Below, one piece after another: positions 51,727-61,168 of a stretch of 64,000 nt of DNA. Below the pieces are notes generated by a model. The model had not been told where the DNA came from and ran no database searches. It worked only from the letters and a program-made list of their open reading frames with translations. Each line of letters starts with the position of its first letter. Position 1 is the stretch's first letter. The stretch is from the NCBI GenBank assembly GCA_964578835.1, contig CAZOEL010000015.1:1-64000 (forward strand). Reading direction: 5' to 3'. Source of the DNA: CAZOEL01 sp964578835. Its GTDB lineage: Bacteria; Desulfobacterota; Syntrophobacteria; Syntrophobacterales; Syntrophobacteraceae. The translations under genes were made by a program, and so were the position numbers.

Positions 51727-52107
51727 ATGAGAAAGAAAGACTTTATCGGAAAGGCCATAAATGACGAAATACTCAACCAGGAAGAGGTTTAGTACTATGG
51801 GAATTTCGCCGAAAACCCGGTAGTTGAAATGTGCCTGACCGAGTTTGAGATCGACGGATGGACGGATAAGCGTGGCTACACGCATTACTCCATTCGGATA
51901 CACCTTTATGAGGATGAAGCACGCATCCGAGCGATCAATCGGATTGGGCATTGCCATATGTGCGGCGGCAGGGCTCCGATGACGCTTTTTGGCGCTTTCC
52001 CCACGGCAGCCTGGAAGACGAAGCCCGGGCCATACTGGAAGAACTGGTTTCAATGGAGTGATTACTGCCTCGGCAGACCGATGGCAGAATTTTCAATACA
52101 TCATTGA
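51727..52107 (+). pseudogene. Hypothetical ORF with in-frame TAG, upstream of the methylase
   Basis: One frame runs MRKKDFIGKAINDEILNQEE-V, a TAG at 51790-51792, then YYGNFAENPVVEMCLTEFEI and continues to 52107 (HYSIRIHLYEDEARIRAINR, GHCHMCGG). The stop lies 11 bases before the methylase start. It may be a decayed small gene; alternatively translation begins at ATG 51829, giving 92 residues, but without a ribosome-binding site. I do not recognise it. Confidence 0.35.
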
Positions 52108-52118
52108 GGAGAAGGGAT

Positions 52119-54155
52119 TTGGGAGCAAAAGAGCCGATGGAAGCATTCGAGGATTTGCAGCGGGAAGATGATGCAGGTGAAGAAGCGAGCATAGCCGACG
52201 GCTATATCCTCGATTTCATAAGCGGGAAAAAGCACCTCAAGGAGAGTCCGAAAGAGTTTGTTAGACAAAGGATCGCCAGGGCGCTCTTTCATGAGTACGC
52301 GATTTCCGTTGAAGACATGGAAGCCGATTTCCCCGTAACCGCGGACGGGAAGCGAAAAAAGCTGGATATCGCCATCTTCCGTCATGGCTGCGCTCATACG
52401 GCGGAACACCTGAGCAGGGCTGTCCTCTGTCGACCGGAGCCGAAGCTTGGCCGTGGCGCCATCCGCATGCGGGACTACGAGCAGGCGGATAAGGACCTCG
52501 AGGAGCTCAAGAGCATCATGGAGGCCGTGGAATCCTGCCAGTATGGGCTTTGGACCAACGGCCTCGAGTTCTTTTACCTGGAAAAGCAGAAAACCCGCTT
52601 CGAGGTGAAGTTCGAGCCCATCGGCGATTGGCCTCTTGCCGAAGAGTCCCTTGGCGCGAAAGAGGTTGTGACCGATGCCAAAACGCGGCGGGCCGATCCC
52701 GAGATGCTGAAGACCACCTTCCGCAGGTGCCACAACTTCATCCACGGCAACGAAGGCATGCCGAAGGATGCAGCCTTCTGGCAATTCCTCTATCTCATCT
52801 TCTGCAAGATGCACGATGAGAGTGCGCCCCGGAGCAACCGCCGCTTCTGGGCGGGACCAAAGGAGCAGTTCGACGACGCAGGGAGATCCCAGATTCGCAG
52901 CCGCATCATGCCGCTTTTTGAGGAGGTCAAGCAAAAATACAAGAACATATTCCGTGGCAACGAGGAGATCACCCTCTCCGATCGAGCTTTGGCCTTTATC
53001 GTCTCAGAGCTGGCCAGATACGATTTCACTCGCACCGATGTCGATGCCAAGGGTGTCGCCTATCAAGAACTGGTAGGTGTCAATCTTCGCGGCGATCGGG
53101 GCCAGTATTTCACTCCCCGGGGTGTCGTGAAGCTGGTCATTGAAATGCTCGACCCGAAGGAAACCGAGACCCTTCTGGACCCGGCCTGCGGCACAGGCGG
53201 CTTCCTGGTTGCGACCCTTGGGCTCATGCTCAAGAAGTTTCGCGAGAGGGAAAAGAACCAGGCCGGGAAAGGAGACACGACGGAATCGCCGGATCTCCAC
53301 GAACGGCTAAGAGAGTATGCCGCAACGAATGTCTTCGGGGCCGACTTTGACCCATTCCTGATTCGCGCCGCACAGATGAACATGGTGCTCTCGGGTGATG
53401 GCCGCGGGCACATTTACAACATCAATTCACTGGAGTTCCCGCTGGGACACCTGGCCGATCTGGCCGTTGCCAGGAAAGAGATCCCTCTGGGGTCGGTCGA
53501 TATCGTCGCTACCAATCCGCCCTTCGGCTCCGACATTCCGATTACCGACAAGCACATCCTGGAGCAATACGAACTGGCCCATAACTGGGAGTCGGACGGC
53601 GAAGGCGGATTCCGCAACACGGGGGTTCCTAAAAGCAGCGTTGCTCCCGAGATCCTTTTTATCGAGCGCTGCATCAAATGGCTCAAGCCCGGCACCGGCC
53701 GCATGGGGATCGTTCTGCCCGACGGCGTGCTTGGCAACCCGGCAGCGGAATACATCCGCTGGTGGATCATGCGCGAAACGCAAGTGCTTGCTTCCGTCGA
53801 CCTGCCGGTGGAAGCCTTCATCGCCGAAGCCAACGTCAATATCCTCACCAGCCTGCTGTTCCTGCGCCGCAAGGACGACCAGGAAAAACATCGCGAGGCT
53901 CTTGGCGGCGCCGAAGAATACCAGATCTTCATGGCCGTGGCCGACAAGGTTGGCTTCGACCGCCGTGGCAACAAGCTCTACAAGCGCACGCCCGATGGCG
54001 AAGAGATCGTCGAGCCCAGGCAGCACATTGAGCGCATCCGCATCGGTGGCCGCACCGTGGAACGGATTTTGACACGCAGTGAGAAGATCGAGGACAATGA
54101 TTTGCCGGTCATAGCCCGGAAGTATCGGGAATTCCTTCAGGAGCAAAACCGATGA
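52119..54155 (+). CDS. N6-adenine DNA methyltransferase with N-terminal HSDR_N-like domain (MAD2-like)
   Basis: A protein of about 678 residues. The front domain (YILDFISGKKHLKESPKEFV, KKLDIAIFRHG) resembles HSDR_N, a nuclease-fold domain. The core is a type I HsdM methylase: a helical domain, GDRGQYFTPRGVVKLVIEML, SAM motif LDPACGTGGFL (about 355) and catalytic NPPFG (about 465). Candidate starts are TTG 52119 (GAGGAGAAGGG upstream), ATG 52137 and TTG 52104; I prefer 52119. The stop overlaps the Fic start (ATGA). No HsdR gene exists in the window, so restriction must come from other genes of the island. Confidence 0.9.
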   Translation: MGAKEPMEAFEDLQREDDAGEEASIADGYILDFISGKKHLKESPKEFVRQRIARALFHEYAISVEDMEADFPVTADGKRKKLDIAIFRHGCAHTAEHLSRAVLCRPEPKLGRGAIRMRDYEQADKDLEELKSIMEAVESCQYGLWTNGLEFFYLEKQKTRFEVKFEPIGDWPLAEESLGAKEVVTDAKTRRADPEMLKTTFRRCHNFIHGNEGMPKDAAFWQFLYLIFCKMHDESAPRSNRRFWAGPKEQFDDAGRSQIRSRIMPLFEEVKQKYKNIFRGNEEITLSDRALAFIVSELARYDFTRTDVDAKGVAYQELVGVNLRGDRGQYFTPRGVVKLVIEMLDPKETETLLDPACGTGGFLVATLGLMLKKFREREKNQAGKGDTTESPDLHERLREYAATNVFGADFDPFLIRAAQMNMVLSGDGRGHIYNINSLEFPLGHLADLAVARKEIPLGSVDIVATNPPFGSDIPITDKHILEQYELAHNWESDGEGGFRNTGVPKSSVAPEILFIERCIKWLKPGTGRMGIVLPDGVLGNPAAEYIRWWIMRETQVLASVDLPVEAFIAEANVNILTSLLFLRRKDDQEKHREALGGAEEYQIFMAVADKVGFDRRGNKLYKRTPDGEEIVEPRQHIERIRIGGRTVERILTRSEKIEDNDLPVIARKYREFLQEQNR

Positions 54156-55273
54156 CAACGCCGGTTCACTACCACGAAGGCCGTTTTCCTCCAACGGACC
54201 TGGACTGGGCGCAGTTAGTTACCCTGATCGGATCGGCAAATGCGGCGGTAGCTCGCTACGACGGCTTGCTTTCAGCGATCCCCAACGCATCGGTTCTGTT
54301 GAGTCCCCTGACCACCCAGGAAGCGGTGCTCTCGTCTCGTATCGAGGGAACCCAGGCCACCATGGGTGAAGTTTTGGAATACGAGGCTAAAGGCGACACC
54401 GACGACCCAACCTCGCCAAAGGAAGCGGATATTTGGGAGATTCTCAATTACCGAAAGGCGATGCGCGCCGCCGAGGAAATGCTGAAAGAGCTTCCCCTTT
54501 CGCAGCGGGTTATTCGCGAGGCTCACAAAGTCCTGCTGTCAGGCGTGCGCGGCCATGGGAAAACTCCCGGCGAATACCGTCGGCTACCTAACTGGATTGG
54601 CCCCCATGGGTGCGCCATAGACTGTGCGAGGTTCGTTCCCATTGCAGCGGACAAGCTGCCTGACGCAATGTCCCGCTGGGAGCGCTACATCCATGAAGAG
54701 ACCCCCGACCGTTTGGTTCACCTGGCTCTTCTCCATGCCGAGTTTGAAGCCTTGCACCCTTTTCTGGATGGCAATGGCCGGCTGGGCCGCATGGTGATTC
54801 CTCTCTACATGTGCCAGGCTGAACTGATCCACCGTCCCATGTTCTATATCAGCGCCTACTTGGAAGCCAATCGAGAAACCTATTATGACAAACTGCTTGC
54901 AGTTTCCCGCGACAATGATTGGACCGGCTGGTGCACCTTCTTTCTGACCGCGGTGAAGCAGCAGGCGGAGGAAAACCTCAGCAAAGCCACAGCGATCATA
55001 GAGCTTTACAATGAAATGAAGGCGCGCTTCGTCGACCTTACCCACTCCCAGTACGCGATCCATGCCTTGGATTGGATTTTCGAGCGGCCCATCTTCAAGA
55101 GCTCGGACTTCGTCCGGTCGGCCTCGATTCCAAAACCCACCGCCCAACGAATCATTAACGTGCTGAAAAGCGAAAACGTATTGAAAACCCTTGAAGAAAG
55201 CAGTGGTCGCAAGGCAGCGGTATTGGCGTTTACCGATTTGCTGAACATTGCGGAAGGGTATCAAGCATTTTGA
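54152..55273 (+). CDS. Fic family AMPylating protein
   Basis: A 373-residue protein with the Fic core LHPFLDGNGRLGRMVIPLYM, the complete HPFxxGNGRxxR motif that transfers AMP to target hydroxyls. SSRIEGT (about residue 63) in the N-terminal domain is the S/T-x-x-x-E-G inhibitory helix, so it is a self-inhibited class II Fic. The C-terminal part (SDFVRSASIPKPTAQRIINV) looks like a winged helix, allowing DNA binding. Start overlaps the methylase stop (ATGA 54152-54155), showing coupled translation. A Fic protein is not among the core MADS components I know. Confidence 0.93.
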   Translation: MTTPVHYHEGRFPPTDLDWAQLVTLIGSANAAVARYDGLLSAIPNASVLLSPLTTQEAVLSSRIEGTQATMGEVLEYEAKGDTDDPTSPKEADIWEILNYRKAMRAAEEMLKELPLSQRVIREAHKVLLSGVRGHGKTPGEYRRLPNWIGPHGCAIDCARFVPIAADKLPDAMSRWERYIHEETPDRLVHLALLHAEFEALHPFLDGNGRLGRMVIPLYMCQAELIHRPMFYISAYLEANRETYYDKLLAVSRDNDWTGWCTFFLTAVKQQAEENLSKATAIIELYNEMKARFVDLTHSQYAIHALDWIFERPIFKSSDFVRSASIPKPTAQRIINVLKSENVLKTLEESSGRKAAVLAFTDLLNIAEGYQAF

Positions 55274-55364
55274 GGCTCATGGAATAATTGCAAGGAGTTT
55301 TGTGGCTCATAGATCGTAAAAAATGAGCCACAAATGTGCTTTTGATGAACCTGTGAGCCACAAA
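55268..55364. repeat. Symmetric array of four TGTGGCTCAT/ATGAGCCACA sites
   Basis: Two direct copies of TTTTG(A/T)GGCTCAT at 55268-55280 and 55298-55310 are 30 bp apart, and two inverted copies (A/G)TGAGCCACAAA at 55323-55334 and 55353-55364 are also 30 bp apart. The first overlaps the fic stop codon. The layout is that of a dimeric regulator's binding array, possibly of the Fic protein itself, in front of the S-subunit gene. Confidence 0.8.
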
Positions 55365-55379
55365 CCCAGGGAACAGTAA

Positions 55380-55472
55380 AATGAGCAATCAAGGCGACAT
55401 GATTGAAGCCCCGGAAGACGCTGCCGAAGAGAGCGGCCCGGATAACTTTTTCAGCGATATCTTGATTTCGTA
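55380..55472 (+). CDS. Truncated 30-codon ORF between fic and hsdS
   Basis: MSNQGDMIEAPEDAAEESGP and DNFFSDILIS, then TAA. In another frame the sequence continues VTKEEAFPRCQAYWWYPP before a stop. It looks like the front end of a lost gene cut down by deletion and frameshift, or a very small acidic protein. The 328-bp spacer 55274-55601 holds this and the repeat array only. Confidence 0.3.
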
Positions 55473-55601
55473 ACCAAGGAAGAGGCCTTTCCAAGATGCC
55501 AGGCTTATTGGTGGTACCCCCCACAACCGGCGCATTCATGACGAAGTGCCGCTGGTAGCAGTGAAATAGAAGGAAATTCGCGCAAGCGGCGAGGTGACGT
55601 T

Positions 55602-57017
55602 ATGAGCAGAAAATTCCAAGTAAAAGCGGTTCCAAGCACCTGGCTGGAAAGCAATGGACGGCGGCTCGACTGCGGTCCATATATGTCTGGTGCGGTAGAG
55701 ATTCGCGAACTCCTAAAAAAACATAAAACTGATGTACTTCCAGATTTGACAGCAGGTCATGATGGGGGGATTTACAACGGCCCTCAGTTTGAACGGAATT
55801 ATGTTGATGATGCGCAATACGGTGTTCCGTTTTTAACAACCACTTTCATGATGCAGGCTGATTTGAGCCGGTTGCCTCTTTTGAGCAAGAAGGATGCGTA
55901 CTCCAGAAAACTCAACTACTTGCGGGTTCACGAGGGGATGACGTTAATTACGTGTTCCGGAACGGTGGGAAGGACCATCTATGCACGCTCAGACATGAAT
56001 GGCGTTTGGTCCAACCAAGATATCCTGAAGATCATTGCTGATCCAAATCGTATACTCTCGGGGTACCTGAATGCATATCTCTGCACGAGATTCGGAGTGC
56101 CCTTTATTGTTTCCGGAAAATATGGCTCGGTAATTACTCATCTCGAGCCAAAGCATTTTGCTGATCTCTTGGTTCCCCGCCTTGGAGAAACTATCGAGCA
56201 GAAGGCCCATGACCTTGTTGACGAATCTGCTGCGCTGCTCGCCAAATACCAGGCCAACTTAAGTGAGGCGACAGAACTGTACTTCGACGCGGTTGATCTG
56301 AAGGACATTACACCAAGCGAGTGGCACTCATGGGGATCAGATCTTGGCTTCGCAGTTACCGCAGGCGTTCAATCTTTCAGAGCCCTAAACTTTAATCCCC
56401 GGCTTAATCGGCTTTGTGAGCGAATCAAAAAGGGGCGATGGAAGCCTTTAGCGGAATTATGTCTCGACGGCACCTTAAAGAGTGGACCTCGTTTCAAAAG
56501 GATCGATGCAGACCCTGAATATGCATATCAGTTGATAGGCCAAAAGCAGATATTCTGGTTGAGGCCTGAAGGGCGCTGGATTGCAAAGAAATCTGTCGGA
56601 ACTGAAGTGCTTGTACCGGACGGAGCTATCCTTGTTGCTGCCCAAGGAACTCTGGGTGAAAGTGAGTTGTTTTGTCGCTCTGAATTTATTACTGGAGCCA
56701 CCCTGGAGCGAGCGTACTCCCAGCACTTTCTGAGAGTTATTGGAGATGAGACTATTATCGAACGCGGAGCGTTGTTTTCATTTATGCGCTCAGAAACTGC
56801 ATTCCGAATGCTTCGCTCAGCCTCGACAGGAAGCAAACTCCAGGATTTCCATTATGCTGTGTTGCCGTCACTACCAATCCCATATCCTGATCGGGCGGTT
56901 CGTGCGAAGTGCCATAACCTAGTCATGGAGGCTTATGAAGCCCGAGATGAGGCCATTAAGCTAGAAGACGAAGCCCGCACCCTCGTCGAGAGTGCTATCG
57001 AGGGAGGAGGCCGCTAA
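55602..57017 (+). CDS. hsdS: Type I restriction-modification specificity subunit (MAD5-like)
   Basis: A 471-residue S subunit with two target-recognition domains: PFLTTTFMMQADLSRLPLLS ... GMTLITCSGTVGRTIYA ... ITHLEPKHFADLLVPRLG, then a coiled-coil conserved region (DLVDESAALLAKYQANLSEATEL), then DGAILVAAQGTLGESELFC ... KLQDFHYAVLPSLPIPYP and a second helical spacer. It should dictate the bipartite target methylated by the upstream methylase. GAGGTGA precedes ATG 55602. It is visibly more A/T-rich than its neighbours, as expected for frequently exchanged S genes. Its stop overlaps the next start (TAATG). Confidence 0.93.
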   Translation: MSRKFQVKAVPSTWLESNGRRLDCGPYMSGAVEIRELLKKHKTDVLPDLTAGHDGGIYNGPQFERNYVDDAQYGVPFLTTTFMMQADLSRLPLLSKKDAYSRKLNYLRVHEGMTLITCSGTVGRTIYARSDMNGVWSNQDILKIIADPNRILSGYLNAYLCTRFGVPFIVSGKYGSVITHLEPKHFADLLVPRLGETIEQKAHDLVDESAALLAKYQANLSEATELYFDAVDLKDITPSEWHSWGSDLGFAVTAGVQSFRALNFNPRLNRLCERIKKGRWKPLAELCLDGTLKSGPRFKRIDADPEYAYQLIGQKQIFWLRPEGRWIAKKSVGTEVLVPDGAILVAAQGTLGESELFCRSEFITGATLERAYSQHFLRVIGDETIIERGALFSFMRSETAFRMLRSASTGSKLQDFHYAVLPSLPIPYPDRAVRAKCHNLVMEAYEARDEAIKLEDEARTLVESAIEGGGR

Positions 57018-60000
57018 TGGCGAAAGTCATACCCATCGGGCAACCCGCAAACGAATCTGAACGCCAGGCCATCGGTTTCCTTCGGGATCATCTACCCGAA
57101 AGCTGGCTTATCTTCCACAACTTCGAGATGCGTCAGGGTGAGGAAGTGTTCGAAATCGACATCGCCATCCTCGCGCCTCATGCGGTGTATCTGGTGGATG
57201 TCAAAGGGACGCGGGGCAACATCGATGTGTATGGCTCCAAGTGGTATCCCGAGGGACGACAGCCGTTCTTCTCGCCGCTGGCCAAGCTGCGCAGCCATGC
57301 CAAGACCATGGCCGCCATAATCCGCGAGAGCAACACCGGCCTGATCGAGCTGCGCAAGGCACATGTGCATGCCACCGTGCTGCTCACCGCCGATGATGCC
57401 GCAGTATTCGACCAGACAGGCATCGACAGCCCGGACGTGACCGACTTCAAGCACTGCCTGAAATACTTCCACGACGCGAGCCGCATCCCCGACAACCGGC
57501 TGGATAACATCGCCCGCTTCCATGCCCAGATCGCCAAGGCGATCACCGGGAAGGCCAAACCCAAAAGCGCGGCGCTGGTATTCCGCGACTGGCAGGTGGA
57601 GGAGAAGCTGGGCGGCGCCGACCGCTACACCGAGTACCGCGCCAGGCACAATCTTTTGGGCAAGAGCGGCGGCATGGCCCGCCTGCGCGTCTATCAGGCG
57701 GACCCCTACCAGGAGGAGACCGCCCGCAAGGAAGAGTTCAAGAAGATCAGCAACGCCTACCGCGCCGTAGCGCACATGCCGGCCCACGCCAATGTGCTGG
57801 CGGTGAAGGATCTCTTCGTCTCGGACGATGAAGACAAGGTGGTGCTGGTCACCGAGGACCTGCCCGGCCAGGCCCTGCGCCTGCACATTAAAAAGGCTTC
57901 GCTGGCGCTGACCTTTGACCAGAAGCTCCAGGTGATGCGAGATGTGCTGTCGGCGCTGGACCATGCTCACCACTTTGAAGTGATTCACCGCAATCTCACC
58001 CCGGACGCCATCCTGGTGACCAAGGGCGGCCAGTCCCGAGTAACCGCTTTTGATTTCGCCCGGGTGGGAAAGAACCGGACGTCCACCATTGCCGATCAGG
58101 TGGTGGATGACCTGGATCCGGCCTATCAGGCTCCGGAGTGCTTCAGGGACCCCTCTCAGGCCAGCATCGCTTCCGACATCTATGCCGCCGGACTCATTTT
58201 CTACGAGCTTCTGACGGGAGAGCTGCCTTTTGAAGGCGTGGACCAGATGATGGAGGCCGATGGCAAATTTCCGATGAAGCCCTCCGAGCACAAGGCAGAT
58301 CTTCCTAAAGGCATCGATGAGTGGCTGCAAGGGTTTTGTGAGTTTGACCCCGAGGATCGCCATGCCAGCGCCGCCATAGCCCGCAAGGCCCTGGATGACC
58401 TGATTCTGCCCGAGGCTAAAAACGACTCCGCCTCGCATGTCGGCGGCCCAGCCGTGGTTGTGCCGCAGCTTCCGGAGGATCTGACCAACCTTCCGCAGGA
58501 TTTCATTTTGGCCGATCGGTTTCGCATTCAGAAGAAACTGGGCAGCGGCGGCTTTGGCGTGGCCTACAAGGTGTTTGATTCCCTGGGCGATGTGGTGCGG
58601 GTCATTAAGCTGGTGACCAGGGACCGCCGTAGCGTATACGAACGACTGCGCCGAGAATACAAAACCCTGACCAATCTGCCCGAACACCCGCACGTGGTGA
58701 AAGTGATCTGGGCGGATCGCATGGCCGACGCAAAGCAAACGCCTTACATCGTATTCGAGTATGTGGAAGGTCTGGACGTCTCGGATCTCATCGATGCCGA
58801 GGCCCTGTCCCTGGAGGATGCCGTGCGCATCGTGCGGGAAGCGACCGAGGGGCTGGCCCATCTCCACAAACACGGGGTCTACCATCAGGACGTCAAACCT
58901 TCCAATTTGCTGTGGACAGACAAGGGGGTCCGCATCATCGACTTCAACGTGGCGGTCTCGGAGAATGACGAGATTCAAGGCGGCGGTGGGACACGCCGCT
59001 ACCTGCCGCCGGACTATGACTACTCTTCCGAGCCGGCTGCCTCGGATCGCACGGACCGTGACCTCTATGCCCTGGGAATTTCATTTTACGAGTGTCTGAC
59101 CGGCAAGTATCCCTTCGACGAGCAGGCGCCGCCGATCAAGACCCATGCAAAGGACCCCGGGCAGTTCAAGGGCTGCGCCGACTTGAGCGCTCCCCTGGTC
59201 AATGTGCTGGTGAAGATGATCGCCCCGGAGCGCAAGGACCGCTTTGTCTCGGCGGAGGAGCTCCTGACGGCATTGGCGGAGGTCAAAAACTACCGAACGG
59301 CGACGACTGCGGGTAATTTGGAGGCCGGACCGAAGGTCTTGGCGAAGCTGGGCCTGGAGCCGACCAGGCCCAACACCAACCCTTTTGTCACCCATCTGCT
59401 GACGCTCTACAGCCAGAGCAAGTTTTCCAACGCCGGCACCCGCGGCCTGGACGAGATTGGCAAGGCCACCTACGTGCCGACCTACCTGGACGAGAAGCTC
59501 AAGCCCGCGCTGCTCAAGGGCGAATTCCGTCTGGTGATCATCAGTGGGAATGCCGGCGATGGCAAAACGGCGTTCATTCAGCAGTTCGAGGCTTTTGCCG
59601 AGAGCAAGGGCGCGCAGATGCAGCGTGGCTCGAACGGTGCTGTTTTCCAGCTCGGGGGGCACACCTACCAGAGCAACTATGACGGCAGTCAGGATGAAGG
59701 CGACGAGCGCAACGATGTCGTACTGCAGAAGTTCTTTGCTCCCTTCGCGGGCAAGGACGCTTCCGGATGGCCCGAGAATCAGACTCGTCTGATCGCCATC
59801 AACGAGGGCCGCCTGGTTGATTTCTTCCTGGAGCATGAGGAGGAGCTCCCATTGCTCTCAAGGCAGATCCAGCAAGGCCTGGCCGGGGCCGCTCCCGAGC
59901 GTGGCGTCGCCGTGATCAATCTCAACCTGCGTTCGGTAGTGGCCGAGCTCGAAGGGGGCCAGTCCTCGATTCTGGAGCGCTCGATCTCGCGCATGTCGCA

Positions 60001-61168
60001 GCGAGAATACTGGCAGGCCTGTGAGAAATGCGATCTTAAGGGCAAGTGTTATGCCTACCACAACGCTCGGACTTTCCAAGATCCGGTTGCCGGACCCAAG
60101 GTGATCGAGCGTCTGAAAACGCTCTACACTATTACCCATCTGCGTGGCCGCCTGCACATCACCATGCGCGACCTGCGCTCCGCATTGGCTTTCATGCTGG
60201 TGGGCGCCCGGGATTGCGACGGCATCCATCAGCTCTACCAAAATGGTGGTGAGGAGAACCAAAACCGAATCCTGGACGGTTTCTACTTCAATTCCTGGCT
60301 TGGCGGGGCGCAAGGTTCGAATGATCGTCTGATTTCACTGCTGTGCGAGATCGATGTCGCCGAGGTGAGCAATCCCGACCTGGATCGGGAGTTAGGCTTT
60401 CTCAATCCCAAAACCAAGGCCATGAGTCGTTTCTCGTTCGCCGAACGGGCCGGATATGATGATGAATTGGTCGAGACGCTGTTCCGCAACCTGCCCCGCG
60501 ATTACTCGTCGAAGAACCGCGCCCGGCTTATTGCCAAACACCGTAAGCACCTCGCCCACATGCGTCGCCGTCATTTCTTCGAGCGGCGCGACATCGGTTG
60601 GAAGGAGATGTTGCCCTACGGAAGCATCGATCCCTTCCTGAATGCCATACAACAACCAGGCAAGAAGAGCCTTGAAGAACTAACCGCTATCCTCCAGGCC
60701 ATCAACCGGGGGGAAGGGCTGAGCGACCCGGCGCGGCTGGGCAATCAGTTGGCGCTGCGTGTCCGTCAGGTGGATAAAGGCACGATCCGCAGCTACCGTC
60801 TATTTGAAGGCGACGATTTTGTGCTCCGCACCGAGCAGGAAACGACGGCTCATCCCTTCCTCGAGTGCCTGTCCCAGGCATTGGTGCTGCTCTATGACTC
60901 CGGTGACGGACACAAGGCGAGCCTGCGCCTTACCCTCGACATTTACGAAATGCTTATGCGGTTGAACAACGGCTACCGGCCGAGCATCGAGGAACAGGAA
61001 GGCTTCTATCTGAGCCTGGCGGTGTTCAAGAATCGATTGGCCGCTGTTCCCTACAAAGAAGTGTTGCTGACAAAAACCGGGCGCCGGTTTTATGAAATCA
61101 ACCGCGATGACAGCGGAGTGCTGACGATGCAGGTATCGGAAAAAGGAGCCCCATACAGTGTCGATTAA
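57017..61168 (+). CDS. NERD / pseudokinase / kinase / P-loop ATPase protein (PglW- and MAD6-like)
   Basis: A 1383-residue protein. A NERD nuclease-like domain (about 10-130) has FEIDIAILAPHAVYLVDVKG. A first kinase-like domain (about 195-480) has HRNLTPD and DFA in place of HRD and DFG, so it is probably inactive. A second Ser/Thr kinase (about 500-780) has the G-loop GSGGFG, YHQDVKPSNLL with catalytic Asp, and DFN. A third part has Walker A GNAGDGKT (about 843) and a Cys cluster CEKCDLKGKC (about 1001). The front half matches PglW of the phage growth limitation (Pgl/BREX type 2) system. It overlaps its neighbours by 1 bp (hsdS) and 11 bp (next gene). Confidence 0.9.
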   Translation: MAKVIPIGQPANESERQAIGFLRDHLPESWLIFHNFEMRQGEEVFEIDIAILAPHAVYLVDVKGTRGNIDVYGSKWYPEGRQPFFSPLAKLRSHAKTMAAIIRESNTGLIELRKAHVHATVLLTADDAAVFDQTGIDSPDVTDFKHCLKYFHDASRIPDNRLDNIARFHAQIAKAITGKAKPKSAALVFRDWQVEEKLGGADRYTEYRARHNLLGKSGGMARLRVYQADPYQEETARKEEFKKISNAYRAVAHMPAHANVLAVKDLFVSDDEDKVVLVTEDLPGQALRLHIKKASLALTFDQKLQVMRDVLSALDHAHHFEVIHRNLTPDAILVTKGGQSRVTAFDFARVGKNRTSTIADQVVDDLDPAYQAPECFRDPSQASIASDIYAAGLIFYELLTGELPFEGVDQMMEADGKFPMKPSEHKADLPKGIDEWLQGFCEFDPEDRHASAAIARKALDDLILPEAKNDSASHVGGPAVVVPQLPEDLTNLPQDFILADRFRIQKKLGSGGFGVAYKVFDSLGDVVRVIKLVTRDRRSVYERLRREYKTLTNLPEHPHVVKVIWADRMADAKQTPYIVFEYVEGLDVSDLIDAEALSLEDAVRIVREATEGLAHLHKHGVYHQDVKPSNLLWTDKGVRIIDFNVAVSENDEIQGGGGTRRYLPPDYDYSSEPAASDRTDRDLYALGISFYECLTGKYPFDEQAPPIKTHAKDPGQFKGCADLSAPLVNVLVKMIAPERKDRFVSAEELLTALAEVKNYRTATTAGNLEAGPKVLAKLGLEPTRPNTNPFVTHLLTLYSQSKFSNAGTRGLDEIGKATYVPTYLDEKLKPALLKGEFRLVIISGNAGDGKTAFIQQFEAFAESKGAQMQRGSNGAVFQLGGHTYQSNYDGSQDEGDERNDVVLQKFFAPFAGKDASGWPENQTRLIAINEGRLVDFFLEHEEELPLLSRQIQQGLAGAAPERGVAVINLNLRSVVAELEGGQSSILERSISRMSQREYWQACEKCDLKGKCYAYHNARTFQDPVAGPKVIERLKTLYTITHLRGRLHITMRDLRSALAFMLVGARDCDGIHQLYQNGGEENQNRILDGFYFNSWLGGAQGSNDRLISLLCEIDVAEVSNPDLDRELGFLNPKTKAMSRFSFAERAGYDDELVETLFRNLPRDYSSKNRARLIAKHRKHLAHMRRRHFFERRDIGWKEMLPYGSIDPFLNAIQQPGKKSLEELTAILQAINRGEGLSDPARLGNQLALRVRQVDKGTIRSYRLFEGDDFVLRTEQETTAHPFLECLSQALVLLYDSGDGHKASLRLTLDIYEMLMRLNNGYRPSIEEQEGFYLSLAVFKNRLAAVPYKEVLLTKTGRRFYEINRDDSGVLTMQVSEKGAPYSVD

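Noticed and set aside
51727..52107. Pyrrolysine read-through at the in-frame TAG
   Set aside because: No pyl genes in the window and no sign that other genes avoid TAG; several genes here end in TAG.
57092..58978. A 628-codon minus-strand open frame opposite the NERD/kinase gene
   Set aside because: Antisense shadow caused by strong third-position GC; no start signal and no recognisable domain.
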